Of a DNA stretch of 64,000 bases, positions 48,716 to 62,616 are shown in pieces. How positions within the stretch are numbered: position 1 is the stretch's first letter; every line of letters starts with the position of its first letter. The notes below the pieces were generated by a model. That model saw only the letters and a list, made by a program, of their open reading frames with translations, searched no databases and was not told the origin of the DNA. The stretch comes from Serilophus lunatus (taxonomy: Eukaryota > Chordata > Aves > Passeriformes > Eurylaimidae), in assembly GCA_013399895.1 (NCBI GenBank), contig VXBA01004176.1:1701442-1765441 (forward strand), given 5' to 3'. Both the position numbers and the translations under genes were made by a program.

Positions 48716-51614
48716 CTAACACAGGTGGAGTCTAGAAAATCCATTACAGCCATGCAGTGTACTAGAATGTTTGAACATAGAGAGAAATCTATGTACATGC
48801 CCTAGTAAGAACTGCGAGTATAAGCAACCATAAAACTAAAACCAGATGGAACTAAGGTTTGAATGGTTAAGATTAATTCTTTTCCCTTGCTTTATCTGCA
48901 AAAATGGAATTTGAAAACCTCAGAATGACACAGTACAGGCAGGAGACCTGACTGGAGCATCCCAGTTAAGAGATGGCCAATGCAGACACTGGCTTTCCAG
49001 TCATTAGCCTGAGCCACTCCACTTCAAAGCTGCCTCTAGAGAGGATATTGCTCTTTATTAAAACACACCTACTCAATGCAAATGCTCTATGCAATATCTT
49101 CAGGGAGTCCAAGTTCAACCAGTGACCACGGCACATGAATCATTCTCATTTAGCTGGTACCAGGCGCATGATAAATGAAGTTGTTTAGTCCAAAGCAAAC
49201 AAAAATAGCTGCATACCTAAAACACTGCTCTTCTTCCCCAGTCCCCAACACCTCAGATCTGCCTAGCAGGAGTCTGGAATCTGAAGGAAATTCCAACTTT
49301 CCAGTTTATTTATAAAAAGAAATATAATTTCATTACTATATATGAATGAATAAATAATCTATTTTGTAACTGATCCCCAAATTTACACAAGTCTAAAAAT
49401 TAAGTCCAGGAAATAGGACTAACATTTCCACCTTTAAAAAATCTTTTGTTTAACAAATTAAAATGGAAATCATCTGAGTAAGCCCAGAAACAAGTGCGGC
49501 AAAATTATTTTCAGAATTAACAAGATATAAGAAAGAATAAACCCTTCCATGGATAATTATTAAGCAAATGCAGAGACACTAGACAAAAAAATTATTGTTT
49601 ATTAGAAGTAATTGTTGACTGTACACCAAGCCCTTCCAACCTGACCTGCCTAATATTCTATCAATCAGAAAAAAACATCTTCTCAAGCAAGTATGAACAC
49701 AAGAGCACGTGTCTTTTCTTTTTCCCCCTCTCTCTCTGCTTTAGTACATTTAATTAAACAGTACCCTCACTTTCCTTTGGAGGAGGCATTATTCCCAGGG
49801 TGAGCTGAGGTCTGGACATACCTGCCTGGATCCACGCCTGGATTTCACTGTTGTGTGACAGATGCAGTCATAAAACAGTGAGATTTAAAAAATGAAAAAA
49901 TAAGGTAAGCTCTTTTTTTTAACAAATGAATCTAGGACTATAGACATCATTGTTCTCTAACTAAATTTACTTAGTGTTACTACAGGGTAAAGCTAAAGTC
50001 ATTTGGTTGCCTTTGTTTTGCTTTTGCATACTTAATATGCTTGCAGGTGTTATAAATTTAACTTTATTTACTGTATTTGTAGCTTTGGGGATAATTACAG
50101 CTTTATTACCATGTTTTTTTGAGTTATTGAAACATACTTTCAAGCTTTAGTTTCCTTTTAGCATAATTTTTGTCCAGGAATAAAAGAGCTGCTTGCATAC
50201 ATGGAATATTTGTATGTATATTTTCTATCCTTGTCAGGAAAAGCAACTACTGAGCTCAGTGTGCCTTCAGAAAAAGGATAAAGGAAACTATTGGAAAAAT
50301 GTTTAAGAGCAATATTTTGAGAGACAGGGTGTCAAACATATCATTACACATCCATACTGTGTACAATTTATATTTATCTAGACTTGTGTAAGGTAGGTCT
50401 GGGAGAAAAAGAAAAGACAAAGAAGGTAAAATATATTTATTTGGTTTTCAATATAGCCTTTGTCTGTCCAGTTCAGCTCACTACCTGCCCTCTTGTACCT
50501 CACTACACTCTGTATATCTGAATATAACTCTGGATTAGTGTGAGGGGGTTTGCTTTGTTTGGTTTTTAAATTATCTAAAAAGCAGTGCTGCTCTTTCTTT
50601 TTCAGAGCTCTGCAGCCAAATACAGGATTGAGACTAATTTTCCTAACAAAACCCCAATTTTGATTATAGTCTGTGAAATTAAAAATTTCAATTATTTTAG
50701 CATTGTGTGTGTCTCCTATCGATGACTCATGTAATTATGATTCCTCTTTCTTCATGTACACAAAGAAACCAGAGGCCATGCAGAAAAGGAAAGGCGAAGA
50801 AAACATGGCTGACTTTATATGGAAAATGATTTTTATTTGTTGGGTTTTTTTAATTATAGCCTCTCTTTAAATTCAAGCATTTGCACAGTCTTATCCTAAC
50901 AAATCAAACAAATGAAAAGCCATCACAGTCCTGTACACATCTCCAGCCATCCGGCAGACATGAACATTTCTGCCTGGGACAGAACCGAAGCTGCTGTCTA
51001 TGCAATACAGCTTAATAAAATATTTTTACTTTCATTCTTTCAGTAACCTCTCATCAATGAGGTAGACATCTAAATAGTCCAGAAGCTCCTGAAGGAGGGA
51101 GGCATCTTTTACATGGTTCATGCCACCAAAGAAGACATGACAGCAGTAGGTCTAATGATATGTGCCTGAAATAATGGTAATGTGTTTGCACTGCAATTCA
51201 CAACAGGAGAGCACTGGCATCTTTGGGGATAGTACTGCTCTCCAAAGGGTCAGTGAAACTTGAAGACCATTTTTAGGTTACTCAGCTGGTGAATATTTTC
51301 CTATACAAAAATACAAAAGACCACTCTAACTGGAACTGTGTAACTGACTACAACAGTTCGGAGCCTTGATTTCTACAAGAGAATTTTGAGAAACAGATGC
51401 CTGAGTTAATACAACTTCAGTACACTGGACTTCACAGACACAAGATATACAAAGAAAGGTCATGTTTCTTTAAACTGATTTGAAAGAGTATTTTCCCTGC
51501 AGGATGACATCATGGTGAGACTACCTGAATGCCTCCAAAGAGGAGAATCTTTCTAATAGGAAGTATCTGCAAACTGTGAACATGAAGCATATACTGGTGC
51601 AAAAGCAGGATTTA

Positions 51615-51629
51615 TTTTTTTTTTTTTTT
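51615..51629. repeat. Poly-T run (15)
   Basis: An uninterrupted T run in intron. No SINE or LINE body was recognised beside it. Confidence 0.95.
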
Positions 51630-52533
51630 GGTTTTTGCCTTGCAGTTGAGACAACTGTAATTCTGGAAGCAGTGGTACAGGAGATTGACCTACCTGACAC
51701 ATACACAAAAAAGTGTTTCAACTAATGTTGGTTTCTAATTTGCATTTCCCCCATTTTAGCTATGGCTGCATTCAATGTTTTACAAGTACATAATACATAT
51801 ACAGCTGGAAAGATTTCTTAGGGAGTAAGTAGACAGAGAAAAAATGTGCAAAATAAAATTCACCTTTTCCATATTCTATTCATCTTAACTCGCTCAAATA
51901 CCTGCTCATGAGGGCACAGCTGCTTCTTAACATGAATTTGCACAGAAAATTCACCACTAGCACAGTGAAAGACATAGAGCACAGTATGCTTACAAATAAA
52001 CCAGAGTAACAGTTGAATTAACCTGAAAGACCACGCAGAACCATGTGCAAATCCATCATGTATTTTGACTTTATCTAACCCACCCAAAGCCTCACCAGCT
52101 CCCAGCAGATGCCAGCGCTCTTAAAGATAACTGCCACAAATGTTTCCTTTTTCACTCCCAGCGTTTATAGTTGCCTGGGGCCCAAAGCAGGCAAAAAAAA
52201 TGCAGTCCCCAGACAGCTGTAGTTTCTCAGGAAAGCTACACATTAAGGCTGTGTAGCCCACTATTTTATTGCCCTGAAGGACTGAAAATGGGGGATCATT
52301 TCTACCAGAAATAAGAATTTCCAGCAAGCCAGCAAGATTCAGCATATACTTCCAGCCTGGAAAGAAACAAAATAACCCCTAGTTTATGTCTAAAAGTGTT
52401 ATTTTACCCCATTGCAAAGACTAATACTGCTTTTTCTTAAGTCTGTGCAGCTGCATTCATGGTAAGAGAGTTACTAAAGGCAGTCAGAGAAACACAAAAA
52501 GAAGCCCAAAAAACCTTTAAACCCCTCAAATAC

Positions 52534-52548
52534 TTTTTTTTTTTTTTT
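52534..52548. repeat. Poly-T run (15)
   Basis: An uninterrupted T run in intron. No retroposon body was recognised beside it. Confidence 0.95.
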
Positions 52549-53739
52549 CCCATAAAAGATAGCTATACACCAGAGGTGATTCAGGGATAAGTAAGCATTT
52601 ATCAAGGATAGCCATTGGCGACAAACCTTTTTCATAACATCATCTATCATGACAGTCTAAAGTGCCAGTCATTACCCCCTCCTGATTTGAAAACCAAAGT
52701 CACTGCTTTTCATCCATTCTCCACTGAAAATAAAAATGAAATCACTCTTCAGCTCTGCTAGGAAGAACAATTGCAAATCTACTGAACAAGGAAACAAGTT
52801 AAAAAAGGATCCATAGAGCACAAAGTCAGAGTAGCTAATTATGAGACAAATCTTTGGTAATACAGAAAAACTCTACTAAACTATAGGAAAAATAGTACGT
52901 GTGAGTTTCCTCCTATTTCTTAGTACAGACATTCTATCACACACCAAAAAAGTCTTCAAGGATTAAAAAAATGTTGGTCAATATTTTTACTTTCACTTTA
53001 TTAGTGTCACAGGATATACTGGAGAAACTAACGGATTTAATAGTACTGATGGTCAGAAATAAAGATCTCATTTTTTTAAAAAAAACAGCAGCAACAACAA
53101 AACCACACAATTTCTCTTGGGTTCTCCCCTGCCTCTCTGTCCACCCATGCTCTCAGCTGGATCAGTGTTGTGCCCTGGCACTGCCTGCCTGGAGAAGAGC
53201 AGCAGCCCTTCCCACCATCCCTGACCTGCCCTATGGCACCACTTCAAATAAATACCCTCTAGCAGCAGCGAGGAGTTAACATATGTGTTTGAATTCGAAC
53301 AAAACAACTTCCCTGGCCATTACTGAGGCTCCTGGGTTTCCCTCTGCCAACTTATCCAAGCAGAGGGGTCATTACTCCACCTTGGACCTCTGCACCAGGC
53401 AACACTTTGTCTGCAAGAGGCACCATGGAAACTGCACAGGAGAATGAATACACAGAAGGTAGGCACATTCCTAAAACGGTCTCATATCTGAATTATTTTA
53501 AGACCTGGGGCATGAAGTTACAGGTATATTCTAAATCACTATTAGCTATTTTATCACATAGAATACTTTTTCTCATGTGTTCCTTTGGTTTTTAAAATTC
53601 CTGCTAACAACTTGTGCATCAACAGTGTTCTGCAGAAAGTGTTGTGTGTTGCAGTTGTATTCTGTGACAGTTTTTCTTCTATCACTCTTTTATTTTATGT
53701 ATTTAATATAACTGAAAATCTTTGCCCTGTTGCTCAGCA

Positions 53740-53985
53740 GAAAATAGAGTAAGAGTTTCACTCTTTCTTCAGTTTCTCATTTTATATATTTTTTCCCTTT
53801 TCTATACTTCCTCTTGTTACTGTATTAGAAGAAATAATCAGTCTTTTCAATCTCTCTTCACATGAGTTTTCCATGCCCTTAATCATTCTTGTCACCTTTT
53901 CCTCACACTCTCCATTTCTGCAATGATCCTTTGGCGATGGAGTGACCAGCACTCACAGAAGCCTCAAGCATTGATTTATACTTAA
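53740..53985 (-). mobile_element. Ancient CR1-like LINE relic
   Basis: The central part (53828-53955) closely follows reverse-strand sequence common in old amniote CR1 elements. It reads 'aatcagtcttttcaatctctcttcacatgagttttccatgcccttaatcattcttgtcacc', then 'tccatttctgcaatgatcctttgg', then 'ggagtgaccagcactcac'. It is more diverged than the avian CR1 copies elsewhere in the window. The ends are uncertain. Confidence 0.65.
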
Positions 53986-56900
53986 TTAACTTCTAAGGTC
54001 CTCAAAGAAGCAAACAGAAGTCTTAGTTAACAATGCCTGCAGAGCCATTGGGTTGACCCAGGCCTTCAAAAGGAAGCTGAAATTTGGAACAGCTTGCTAG
54101 GCAACCCTTCTGTATGCTTTAACTTCACACCCAAGAGCTTCCCAGTGAGGTTAATTAGGAATTGCGGTTCTTTATTTCATTCTTGTGGGTGACAGTACAC
54201 GGAATTTACATGCTCACATTCCCACGTTGCTATGCATATTGTTACCACAGAGTACACGGGGAGATGTTGAATGACATAATTTCACTATATAACATAAATT
54301 TGCATGTGTACATTTGCTCCCAAAACTACATTCAGCTCCATCACATTTCTCCCCCTGTCTGATGTGGATAGCCAGCCAGTGGCACCTCTTGCTGTGATCC
54401 ATTGCAGCAAAACCTATTCCAGAAAATCACACTGTTTTACCAAGGAATTCATCTTTCAAAGAATTAGGAAGCCAGAATGAACTCCAGCTGAGAAGTTGAA
54501 AAAAGGTAAAATCCTAGTTCCTTTTCCCCACACTGTCAGAAAGGCATCAGCATACTGAATTTTTACTTTTGCATCTTTCCCTCATTCTTCTCGTAATAGT
54601 TAGTAGGAAAGATCAGTATATCTCCAACATGTAAATATTCTATCCAATACACTTCTGAAGATCTGGGGCATGTTCAGAACAGCAGCACTAAGAAATTGGT
54701 ATCTTTGGTAGTTAGGGCTCTACTGCAGCCCACTTCAAACCATACGTATCTGCTGTTGTCAGACAGCATGACCAAGGACAAGCCCTCTAACGTGCATATA
54801 TCTCCAAGCCAGGTAACATTTGATGAGGGGAAAGGGAGTGATTTTAATCAGCCAAGCTAAGCATGTAATCTCAATACCAAAAGTGAGTTTTTATCATGAT
54901 ATTGTTGAGCTGTTCTCCCTTTGGAGTTCAAGATCAAACATTTCTGAGATCTCTTGAGATGCTCCCAGAACATGGTTCTGCAAAACAGCAGCAGTTCTGT
55001 GGAGAAGGAAAAACCTGGAATCATCAAGAAGCCTGGAACTGTGCTAGCTAGACAGAAAAACAAACGCTGCACCAAAACTGAATAGGATATTATCAGTCTG
55101 AAATATTAAAAATTTAAAAAAGCCTATTTCCCTGATCAAAATCTGTGCTTGCTCAGAATGCAGTTATGCCAAGCAACCATCAATAAAACAGCACTTATTT
55201 GTCTTTAGCAAAAAGTCCAGAAACCAGTTAGCAAAGCTTAGAGAAAACCTTGTGCATTTTCTCCTCTGGATAAGCCACATACACTAAATCTAACTTTCTC
55301 CTATTCATAAACTATTCTCTCCCACCCTCCTCCAAATTAATTTTGGTTCTTTGAAGGATTTAAACTTCTAGGAGCATCCTAGAAGTCTCTCTTCTTTACA
55401 GTCTCTATTCTTTTGGATGCTTGGTAAGAATACACATGATGAAAACTGTATCTGCATGCTGAAAGCTAAGAACCTAAACTGGAATGTTGCAGGAATGCTC
55501 CAGTGACAGACACTGATGCTACGAGAGCCTAGAACCTCTTACAGCAAAAATCACAGTACAGAGATATCAGGTGAATTTCTCAGTCCTTTACCATAACTTG
55601 CTAGTGTGCATTAAATCACTCAGATTTTCTTTGACGATTCTTTAAACTGCTAGAAAGCATTTAGATCTCTCTTCTGCATGCAAATACACGAGAATGAAAG
55701 CTTCTTGGATATGAGGTCCTCATTCCTTGGAACTGGAGCTTTCTCCGTGTTCAGAGAAATGAAATGGGGCTTCTTGTCCAGCCAACACAAATCACACCCT
55801 CGACATCCAACTCACTGTAGCTCAGCACACAGGCCATCCCTGGATGCCCTGGTCCTCACGTGTCACACACACTCCTGAGGCTGTCCAAGATGGCATCACT
55901 CTCTTGTGCCTTGAGGAGGATTGAAGCAGTTGAGCAGCATGACCCCAGGGGAGCTCCTGTCTGCTCTACCCGAATTTGTCTTATAGTTTATATCACAATA
56001 AAACACATAAAAACAGCACAATCCCCTCCAAATATTCTACTTGGCAACATCCCTATAAAAGTCTCTACATGTCTACAGGCGGAGGAAAGCTGATTTGAAA
56101 CTACTTCTGTTCATTCATCCCACAAAACGGCCAAGCCTGGATGGGCTTTCCAGGGTAAAACCTCAGGTGGCTGTGGTCAGCCTCAAATCCTTCCCTAAGG
56201 CAAAGCACAAACACACAGCGCAGGAAGGACAAAGATCCTTGAAGGCAAGATCTTGCTGGTTTGGGCAGGACACAGACCTGCTCCATCAGCACACTGCCAA
56301 GCACAGCACGTCTTCCCTGCATGCATAGAGGAGAAAGGAAGTAACACAGCGTTCCCCATTCCTCTTCCCTTTGGCTGCCCACCATGTGAGACTGGTGTGC
56401 AGGAGGAACAGATGTACCCAGAAAAAAAGCAGAAGGAAGAATGCTTTCATATGCCTTACAGACTTCAGAGAATAAACTGCAACCTATTCCTGCTCACAGG
56501 CAACATGGTCCTACAAGAACAGACAAACATCATCTACCACAGTTCTTTATGTGCAAAAAATTAACTTCTACTCCCTTCCAGAGACCCTGGTAAAAGATTT
56601 ATCTTGCAAATAAAAAACACCCATCCCAGTTAAAAACTTTTTTTTTTTTCCTTCTACTGCAGCACTCTGGAGAAATATGAAAGGCTCAGCAAGCCAGATC
56701 GCAGTGTTAGCTGCTGAACATTCAGAGAATATACAACAGAAGAATGTGTCAAATATGAAACATGATAACAGAGCTGCTGCAAAAGAAAAAGGAAAATTCT
56801 AAAACACCAAAAAGGGCAGGAGTGTGTAGGAAAGACAGGCCTGATTATCCTCTACATTACATGAGAAAAAAAAAATGTCACTGAAGACAGTATAGTTATT

Positions 56901-58225
56901 CCAGAAAGAAATCGGGACACTTGAGATGATGTACAGCCTGGGACTGCAAATCAAATACTCTCCAGCCCATTAGGCAAGGCTGTGGTTATCTTTGGCTTCT
57001 TTATAACGTACAGGCACTGGGACATAATCAATTTACCAGAGGGAGACAATCCATTGTACTTATCCAGAACCAGCCCACGCTCAGCTGGCAAACAGCCCGT
57101 GGCATCGCAGGGATGGGAGGAAGGGGCTCTGAAGCAGGAGCAGGATGCTTGGGAGCGGGATACAGGAAATGGAGATAGGGCGGATAAAGAAACAGTAATT
57201 CTCACTCTCTAAAACCAGGTGGCTACAGCCAAATCATCAATGAAAGTGCTTGCTGAATGAATTTGTATCTTTTTCTTTTCTTGTGCTAACCGTGCTAAGA
57301 AACTGTCTGGGAAAAGGTTGGGTGGCTTGACCAGAGATGGTACCAGCTATTTGCTGGTTTAATTTATCAGCCAAGATGCAGCCTGGGAGGCCACAGCACT
57401 TTCAGCACATTTTCTAAGAAATGCCTGTTTGGGTAAGGACTCTGGATTTCCCAGTAATTAAAAATGAGTCACTAACTTAATTACCCCTCCTACTATTTTC
57501 ACTTAGCGTTTTCTTACACCTTAAATACACAGAAATCACACTGCAAGATGCTTGGAGCACGTTTGTCCTTGTTTCAAAAACACCAAGCTCAAACACCGTA
57601 TTCTTCAGACAGGGAAAAGTAAACAAAAGTGGCTAAGAAGAGGAAAGGGTCAACATCACCTTCTCTCTGCCACTTTGCACTGGTCCCATGCAGATAAACA
57701 GACTTGGAAAAGATGGTTTCTTCATGAAAATGTAAACCCATATGGCACTTTCTCATCTGAGAACTCCAAGAGTTGCGTGTATACTCATTTTCCTTCCACA
57801 CCTACAGAAAAAGTCCCTTTACCTGCTCATTCTGATGTAAAAGAGTGTTTTACTCCTAAATGTTTATGCACTGCCACTGCTGCAGCAGCTCAGGATCTGG
57901 GCTGGGAAGGTAAAACCTCTTCTGGTAAGGGCTAGTCCATTTCTCTTAACGGAATTATTTGCAAGAGTTATTCAGGTGAATAGAGGAGAGCCATCAGTAA
58001 GAAGGCCAACAAACCCCTCTCACACAGCCCTTGTGGTTCCCCCGGGGCTGCTCTGCTTCCAGGGTGTGTGTGCTGGAGCACGGGGCAGAGCAAGGCAGAG
58101 GTGACAGGAGAGCACCATCACAAGCTCAAACACAGATTTCCCGTTCCGAAATCTGTGCCATTGAGCTTCAGCACTTAAGATGGGCGCTTCTCACTGAGCA
58201 GTATTTTGAAGCTGATTTAAAATGC

Positions 58226-58244
58226 TATTTATTTATTTATTTAT
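58226..58244. repeat. (ATTT)n simple repeat
   Basis: About 4.5 units of ATTT in an AT-rich setting. Confidence 0.9.
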
Positions 58245-60549
58245 ATCCTGAGCTATCACACAGGCAAGTTTGATAAATTTCTGCTGATTCATAAATTCAA
58301 ACGGTATTTTGGAATGCTATTTTGAACATTACTAACATTTAATTTTATGGCTACCACAGGAAGCAAGGTTAGGGAATTAGAGAGTCCAATGCACCAGAGG
58401 AATTGTGGCTTGCTCTGAACACTAATCAGATACAGAAAAAAAAAAAAAAAGACTAAAAGTTAAATCTAATTTGTACCCACCGTTTTGCCTTATTCTACTT
58501 GGGCCAACCACTGTCTGACTTCAATGAAGTGTTTAAACATAAGGTAAACTCTTCTAATCACCTTGAAGCACTCCCCACTTCTTTTCCTCTCCTAATATTG
58601 CTGCTGCTGTGTAGTCACACACATTTCATGCACTGTGAAAACTGTCTCACCCTAAAGTACAGAGCTTTAGGTAACAACACTACGTGCAATTGCAGGTAGG
58701 TATTGCAGGTTCCTGAGAATTTATTTTAAGAAAAAATCGCTAATCGAAGATAGAGAAAATCGTTCACATAATACAAAATAAGCAGAATCAAGTGGACAAG
58801 AACAACCCTTCTAATCCACATATCTCCCCAAGTATGCTTTATCACAAACAATTACAGTTTGTCCTGTTTACATAGTCATGAGATTACCTTTTTTTCTTTC
58901 TCTTTAATAAGAACAAAAGAAAAGAGAATATTAAAAAATGTGTTACGGTCTTTGTTTTCCCAGAAGAAAACTGAAGCAAGCGCTTCAAAGCATTAGGCCT
59001 TAAGGCAAAATTTTCACCTATCCAAAATCCTTACTAAATGTATTCCTTCTAAAATGTTCACTAAATACTCATGTACCGAATACACTTTATCCTCAGTGAT
59101 AAAGTGTTTACCCTCAGTGGTATCTTTTATGCTTAAGTGTAGGAGGGTCCTTAAAAACTAGGTTTTATAAACCTAGGAGATAATATTTTTTGATTTTGAT
59201 TATCCTCAGTTTACCAGCTTTCTTTGGTCCCAATGCTGATTTTAATTGGAATATTACTAAGAACTCAATAAATAAGTACAGCAAAATTTTCCTTTTTTTC
59301 CTCCCATTTCATGTAGTCTACAAAGTGTCATTTTTGAGGAGTTGATATACAGTATTGCTATAACATTAAGGTCTAGTATTAAATAACAAGTTTGCTTATG
59401 AAATTCAGCCTAGAGTGTAAAGCCATATTACAGGTAGTGATTTGTCTGTATATAAATACATAAAACCCAAGCAGAGGGTTTGTTTCCAGTGGATTCTTTC
59501 AGTTGCAGCCTTTCAAAATATTTGCAACAAAATATTTATTGTAATTGTCATAAATACTGCGCTCTTAACATCTCTTATAAAAAATACCAGCAAGATCTCT
59601 GTAAAAGCACAGAGAAGTTCTTAGGGGCTTTGAATTCAGCAGGATCATGTAATTAATAAGATTGTATTTGACAAAAGAATATATAATTTATATATAATAT
59701 AATACATGTAGAATTTAACTTATAATTTACAACTATATGCCTGCCAAATCAAGTTATTTGGACAAGTTTTTAAAACAGCTGATGATGTAATCCATCTGCA
59801 CTGATAGTGCATGGCTCATGTAACCTTGAATACTTCAGGCAGTTTAAGAAGGAACTTCATTGTAAACTGTTTGGTCTTTTCCCAGTCACTTTTTAGAGGA
59901 AGTTCTTTTGCCTGAGACAAAGGAAAATTAAAAAGAACACTATTGACATAAAATATTAAAAGGCAAGCTTGCTGAAGCCAGCTTCAGAGCGTTTTAACTT
60001 CTGCCTTTAAATTCCATTATAGGCAACATTTTGCCCAGCATTATCAGTGATGCAGAAGACCATGCTCATAGGAAAGTTCTGCACTGCACAGTATAAAATA
60101 TGCTGATGATTTAACAACTCGCACACCCCAGCATTCCCCACACGGGGGTCAAAAGCCAGGGTTCAGCTGGACTCACAAATACATCATCCTGAATCAAACA
60201 GAGCATCCCTAATAGTAGCAGTCGCTAACTCACACTCATTACATTAATAAATTGCTTGCTAATGGGAGCAGTGACAAGTAAGATGTGCACTTAGTGGCCC
60301 TGTCTGCCGCCCACTCCCGATGCCTGAATGCCCGTTTTTCTCTGGGTTATGTTCTAAAGTCTTCAAAGTGCATGAAGAAAATCTGCTGCTCACTGTTGTG
60401 AAATAAATCAAAGAGTGTCTGCTGAAAATTCCTAAAACGCTTCTGCCCTAATCTCCTGGACCAGAGAGTGGGCTTGCAGAATGCTAAACTTGCTTTTCAA
60501 AGAAGATCAAAGCAACACCAGCAACAATTAAAAACAGGGGTGCAGGTGG

Positions 60550-60560
60550 GCGCATGCGCA
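60550..60560. promoter_or_regulatory. NRF1-type palindrome (GCGCATGCGCA)
   Basis: An exact GCGCATGCGC palindrome, the core of the NRF1 consensus, in otherwise CpG-poor intron. The surrounding 60 bp are GC-richer. No gene start is recognised nearby, so function is unproven. Confidence 0.35.
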
Positions 60561-61240
60561 GGGGCTCCACGGAGGCACTAAGAACCTCTTTTTAGTCATC
60601 CCTGAATGCTAACGCTGACTTATCTAATCATTACACGTGTGGTTTGAAAGGACAGGAGACGTGCTCATAAAGCACACAAAAATTGTCCGCCTTTATATAC
60701 AAAATGTGCTTTGTGCACAAGCAACATTTTACAAGATACAGTGTTGCCATTAATTTTGAAAAGCTCCTCAGCCACTGTCTAATTAAAACCGGTTTGTAAT
60801 TTTGTTGTTTAGTGATTCAAAGATAAATGAAGTTGCGATTGTGTATCTATCCTTCCTCCTTGTTACTTAGTCTTTCAATAGGGTTTCCCAGACCTTATTT
60901 AACCCTTTGCGGGCCAGATGCTTGCCTTACCCAACACCTGAAGATCAAGGGCACTGCAGAGGTTTTATTTTCCTGCCTCAGCTTTTACATCATATTGGCT
61001 GCTCTGTCTACGACAGGCTGTTTCTGCATACATTTACACAAGGAATGCTTGTGTCAGTAGTGGCGTGTAAGGACTGCTCCTGTAGCAGGTGACTGCCTGA
61101 GGAAGGGAGATGTTAGATGACAAGTGCTATGCCTCCAGTACGGTGAGGAACCTTAGCAACCAACCTGCTGTAGCTCTGAAAACATGGTTTGTCTGTTTTG
61201 CCCCTCTCAAGCTGGCATTTCACTGCACAAACCGGAAAGG

Positions 61241-61305
61241 AAAAAAAACCCCAAACAACCAAAACAAACAAACAAACTACCACCAACAAACAAAACCTAA
61301 CAACA
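61241..61305. repeat. A/C-only simple tract with AAAC repeats
   Basis: About 65 bases composed almost only of A and C on the plus strand, with an AAAC-repeat core. Confidence 0.9.
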
Positions 61306-62556
61306 GCTATGGGGAAAAACTCTTGAAAGTTCACGGGGTGAGTAAAGAAGGAGTAAAACCCCAAATGAACTCCCCTGGCTGAACTGGGTTAGGATGAAAA
61401 ACGCTTCTGCTAAATGCTGAAAATTTAGGTCAGTCTTGTTTATGTGAAGATACAAACCACTGACATTTGGAGAAGCATGTGAATCGAAGTGATATTTCAG
61501 TGAATCACATTGGGCCACCAGGCCCTTTTATACCAACCAATTTCTCCTCCTTCAAATTAAAAAAAAAATAAATCTAAATTGTCACATCAGATGTAAGCAG
61601 CAACACACAGGAGTTCCATGCTTTAAAGCCTAGTGGCAGCAGCCCCTAAAATATTTCATATTTTTAAAATACACTGAGTTAGCCAAGTAGCTACTTGGGA
61701 AACATTTAACAGAAGAGAACCAAATAGGTACAATTTTGAAATCCACCTGCATTTTTTTCTTACTCTGTATTAGTACAGGTTACATTATTCCCCTATGAGT
61801 ATTAGAGAAGATGAGGAGAAAGATTGTGGATGTTTTTCTGAGATCTAATTGATGTTACCCAAAACATGCATCACACCAGATATCCATTACATTTAACACA
61901 GCACAACATCAGGCGATTCTGACAATGTGAATAGGGCTCAATCCTATTTCTCTTCAAATCCATGTGAATAGTTTATTATATACAGATCCAGGCTCAGTGA
62001 TTCATTTTGATAAAATGCTACTTAGCAGCATCAAAACTGCCTGAGCATTTTGTCTGCCTATACAAGGGCTTCCTACTGCTAATATTGAAACAAATGTCAA
62101 AATTCCCATTTACTTCCATGGTAGGAGAGCCAAGCCCTTAGAAACCTTTGTATTTAAGGAAAAAAACATTTTTCCTCCCACTCATAACTACAGCTCCCCT
62201 GAAAAACCAATGGAAATGCTTAAGAAGTCAGGTGGTTAAGACTAGGCCCAGAGGTTGGGAACAAAGAATATTTATACAGCCTTGTTGAAAAACTGACCAG
62301 CATCCTCAAAGCATCATTTTTAAATAGAAAATGTTGCTCTCAGATCTAAACACAAAGACTTAAAAAAATATATATGAATCTGTGACAAAAAAAAAAAAAA
62401 TGAAGCCCATATTTCATTTAGTGTCTGGATTACAGATTCTTATTAAACAAACTAGAGCTCATTATAAAATCAATATCAACCACTACACTCCCAGGAGAAA
62501 TGGCAAAAAAGGTCACTCCAAGAAATTCAAACAATTTTCCTGCTGGAAGGGCACGA

Positions 62557-62616
62557 TTTTAATTACAGATACTATTAATTAGAGCTGTCAGTAGGAAGAT
62601 TGTCCTGTTAATTATC
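62557..62616. promoter_or_regulatory. Cluster of TAATTA-type homeodomain sites
   Basis: Three TTAATTA-containing sites within 60 bp: TTTTAATTAC, CTATTAATTAG and TGTTAATTATC. This is suggestive of an intronic enhancer, but such sites also arise by chance in AT-rich DNA. Confidence 0.25.

Noticed and set aside
53407..53470. Short plus-strand exon-like segment METAQENEYTEG followed by a gtaggc donor
   Set aside because: A single donor-like site with a start codon is expected by chance. No partner exon was found on the plus strand.
57552..57935. 127-codon plus-strand open frame
   Set aside because: Low-complexity, non-domain-like translation antisense to PTPRN2, with an overlapping frame open on the other strand. 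Treated as chance.
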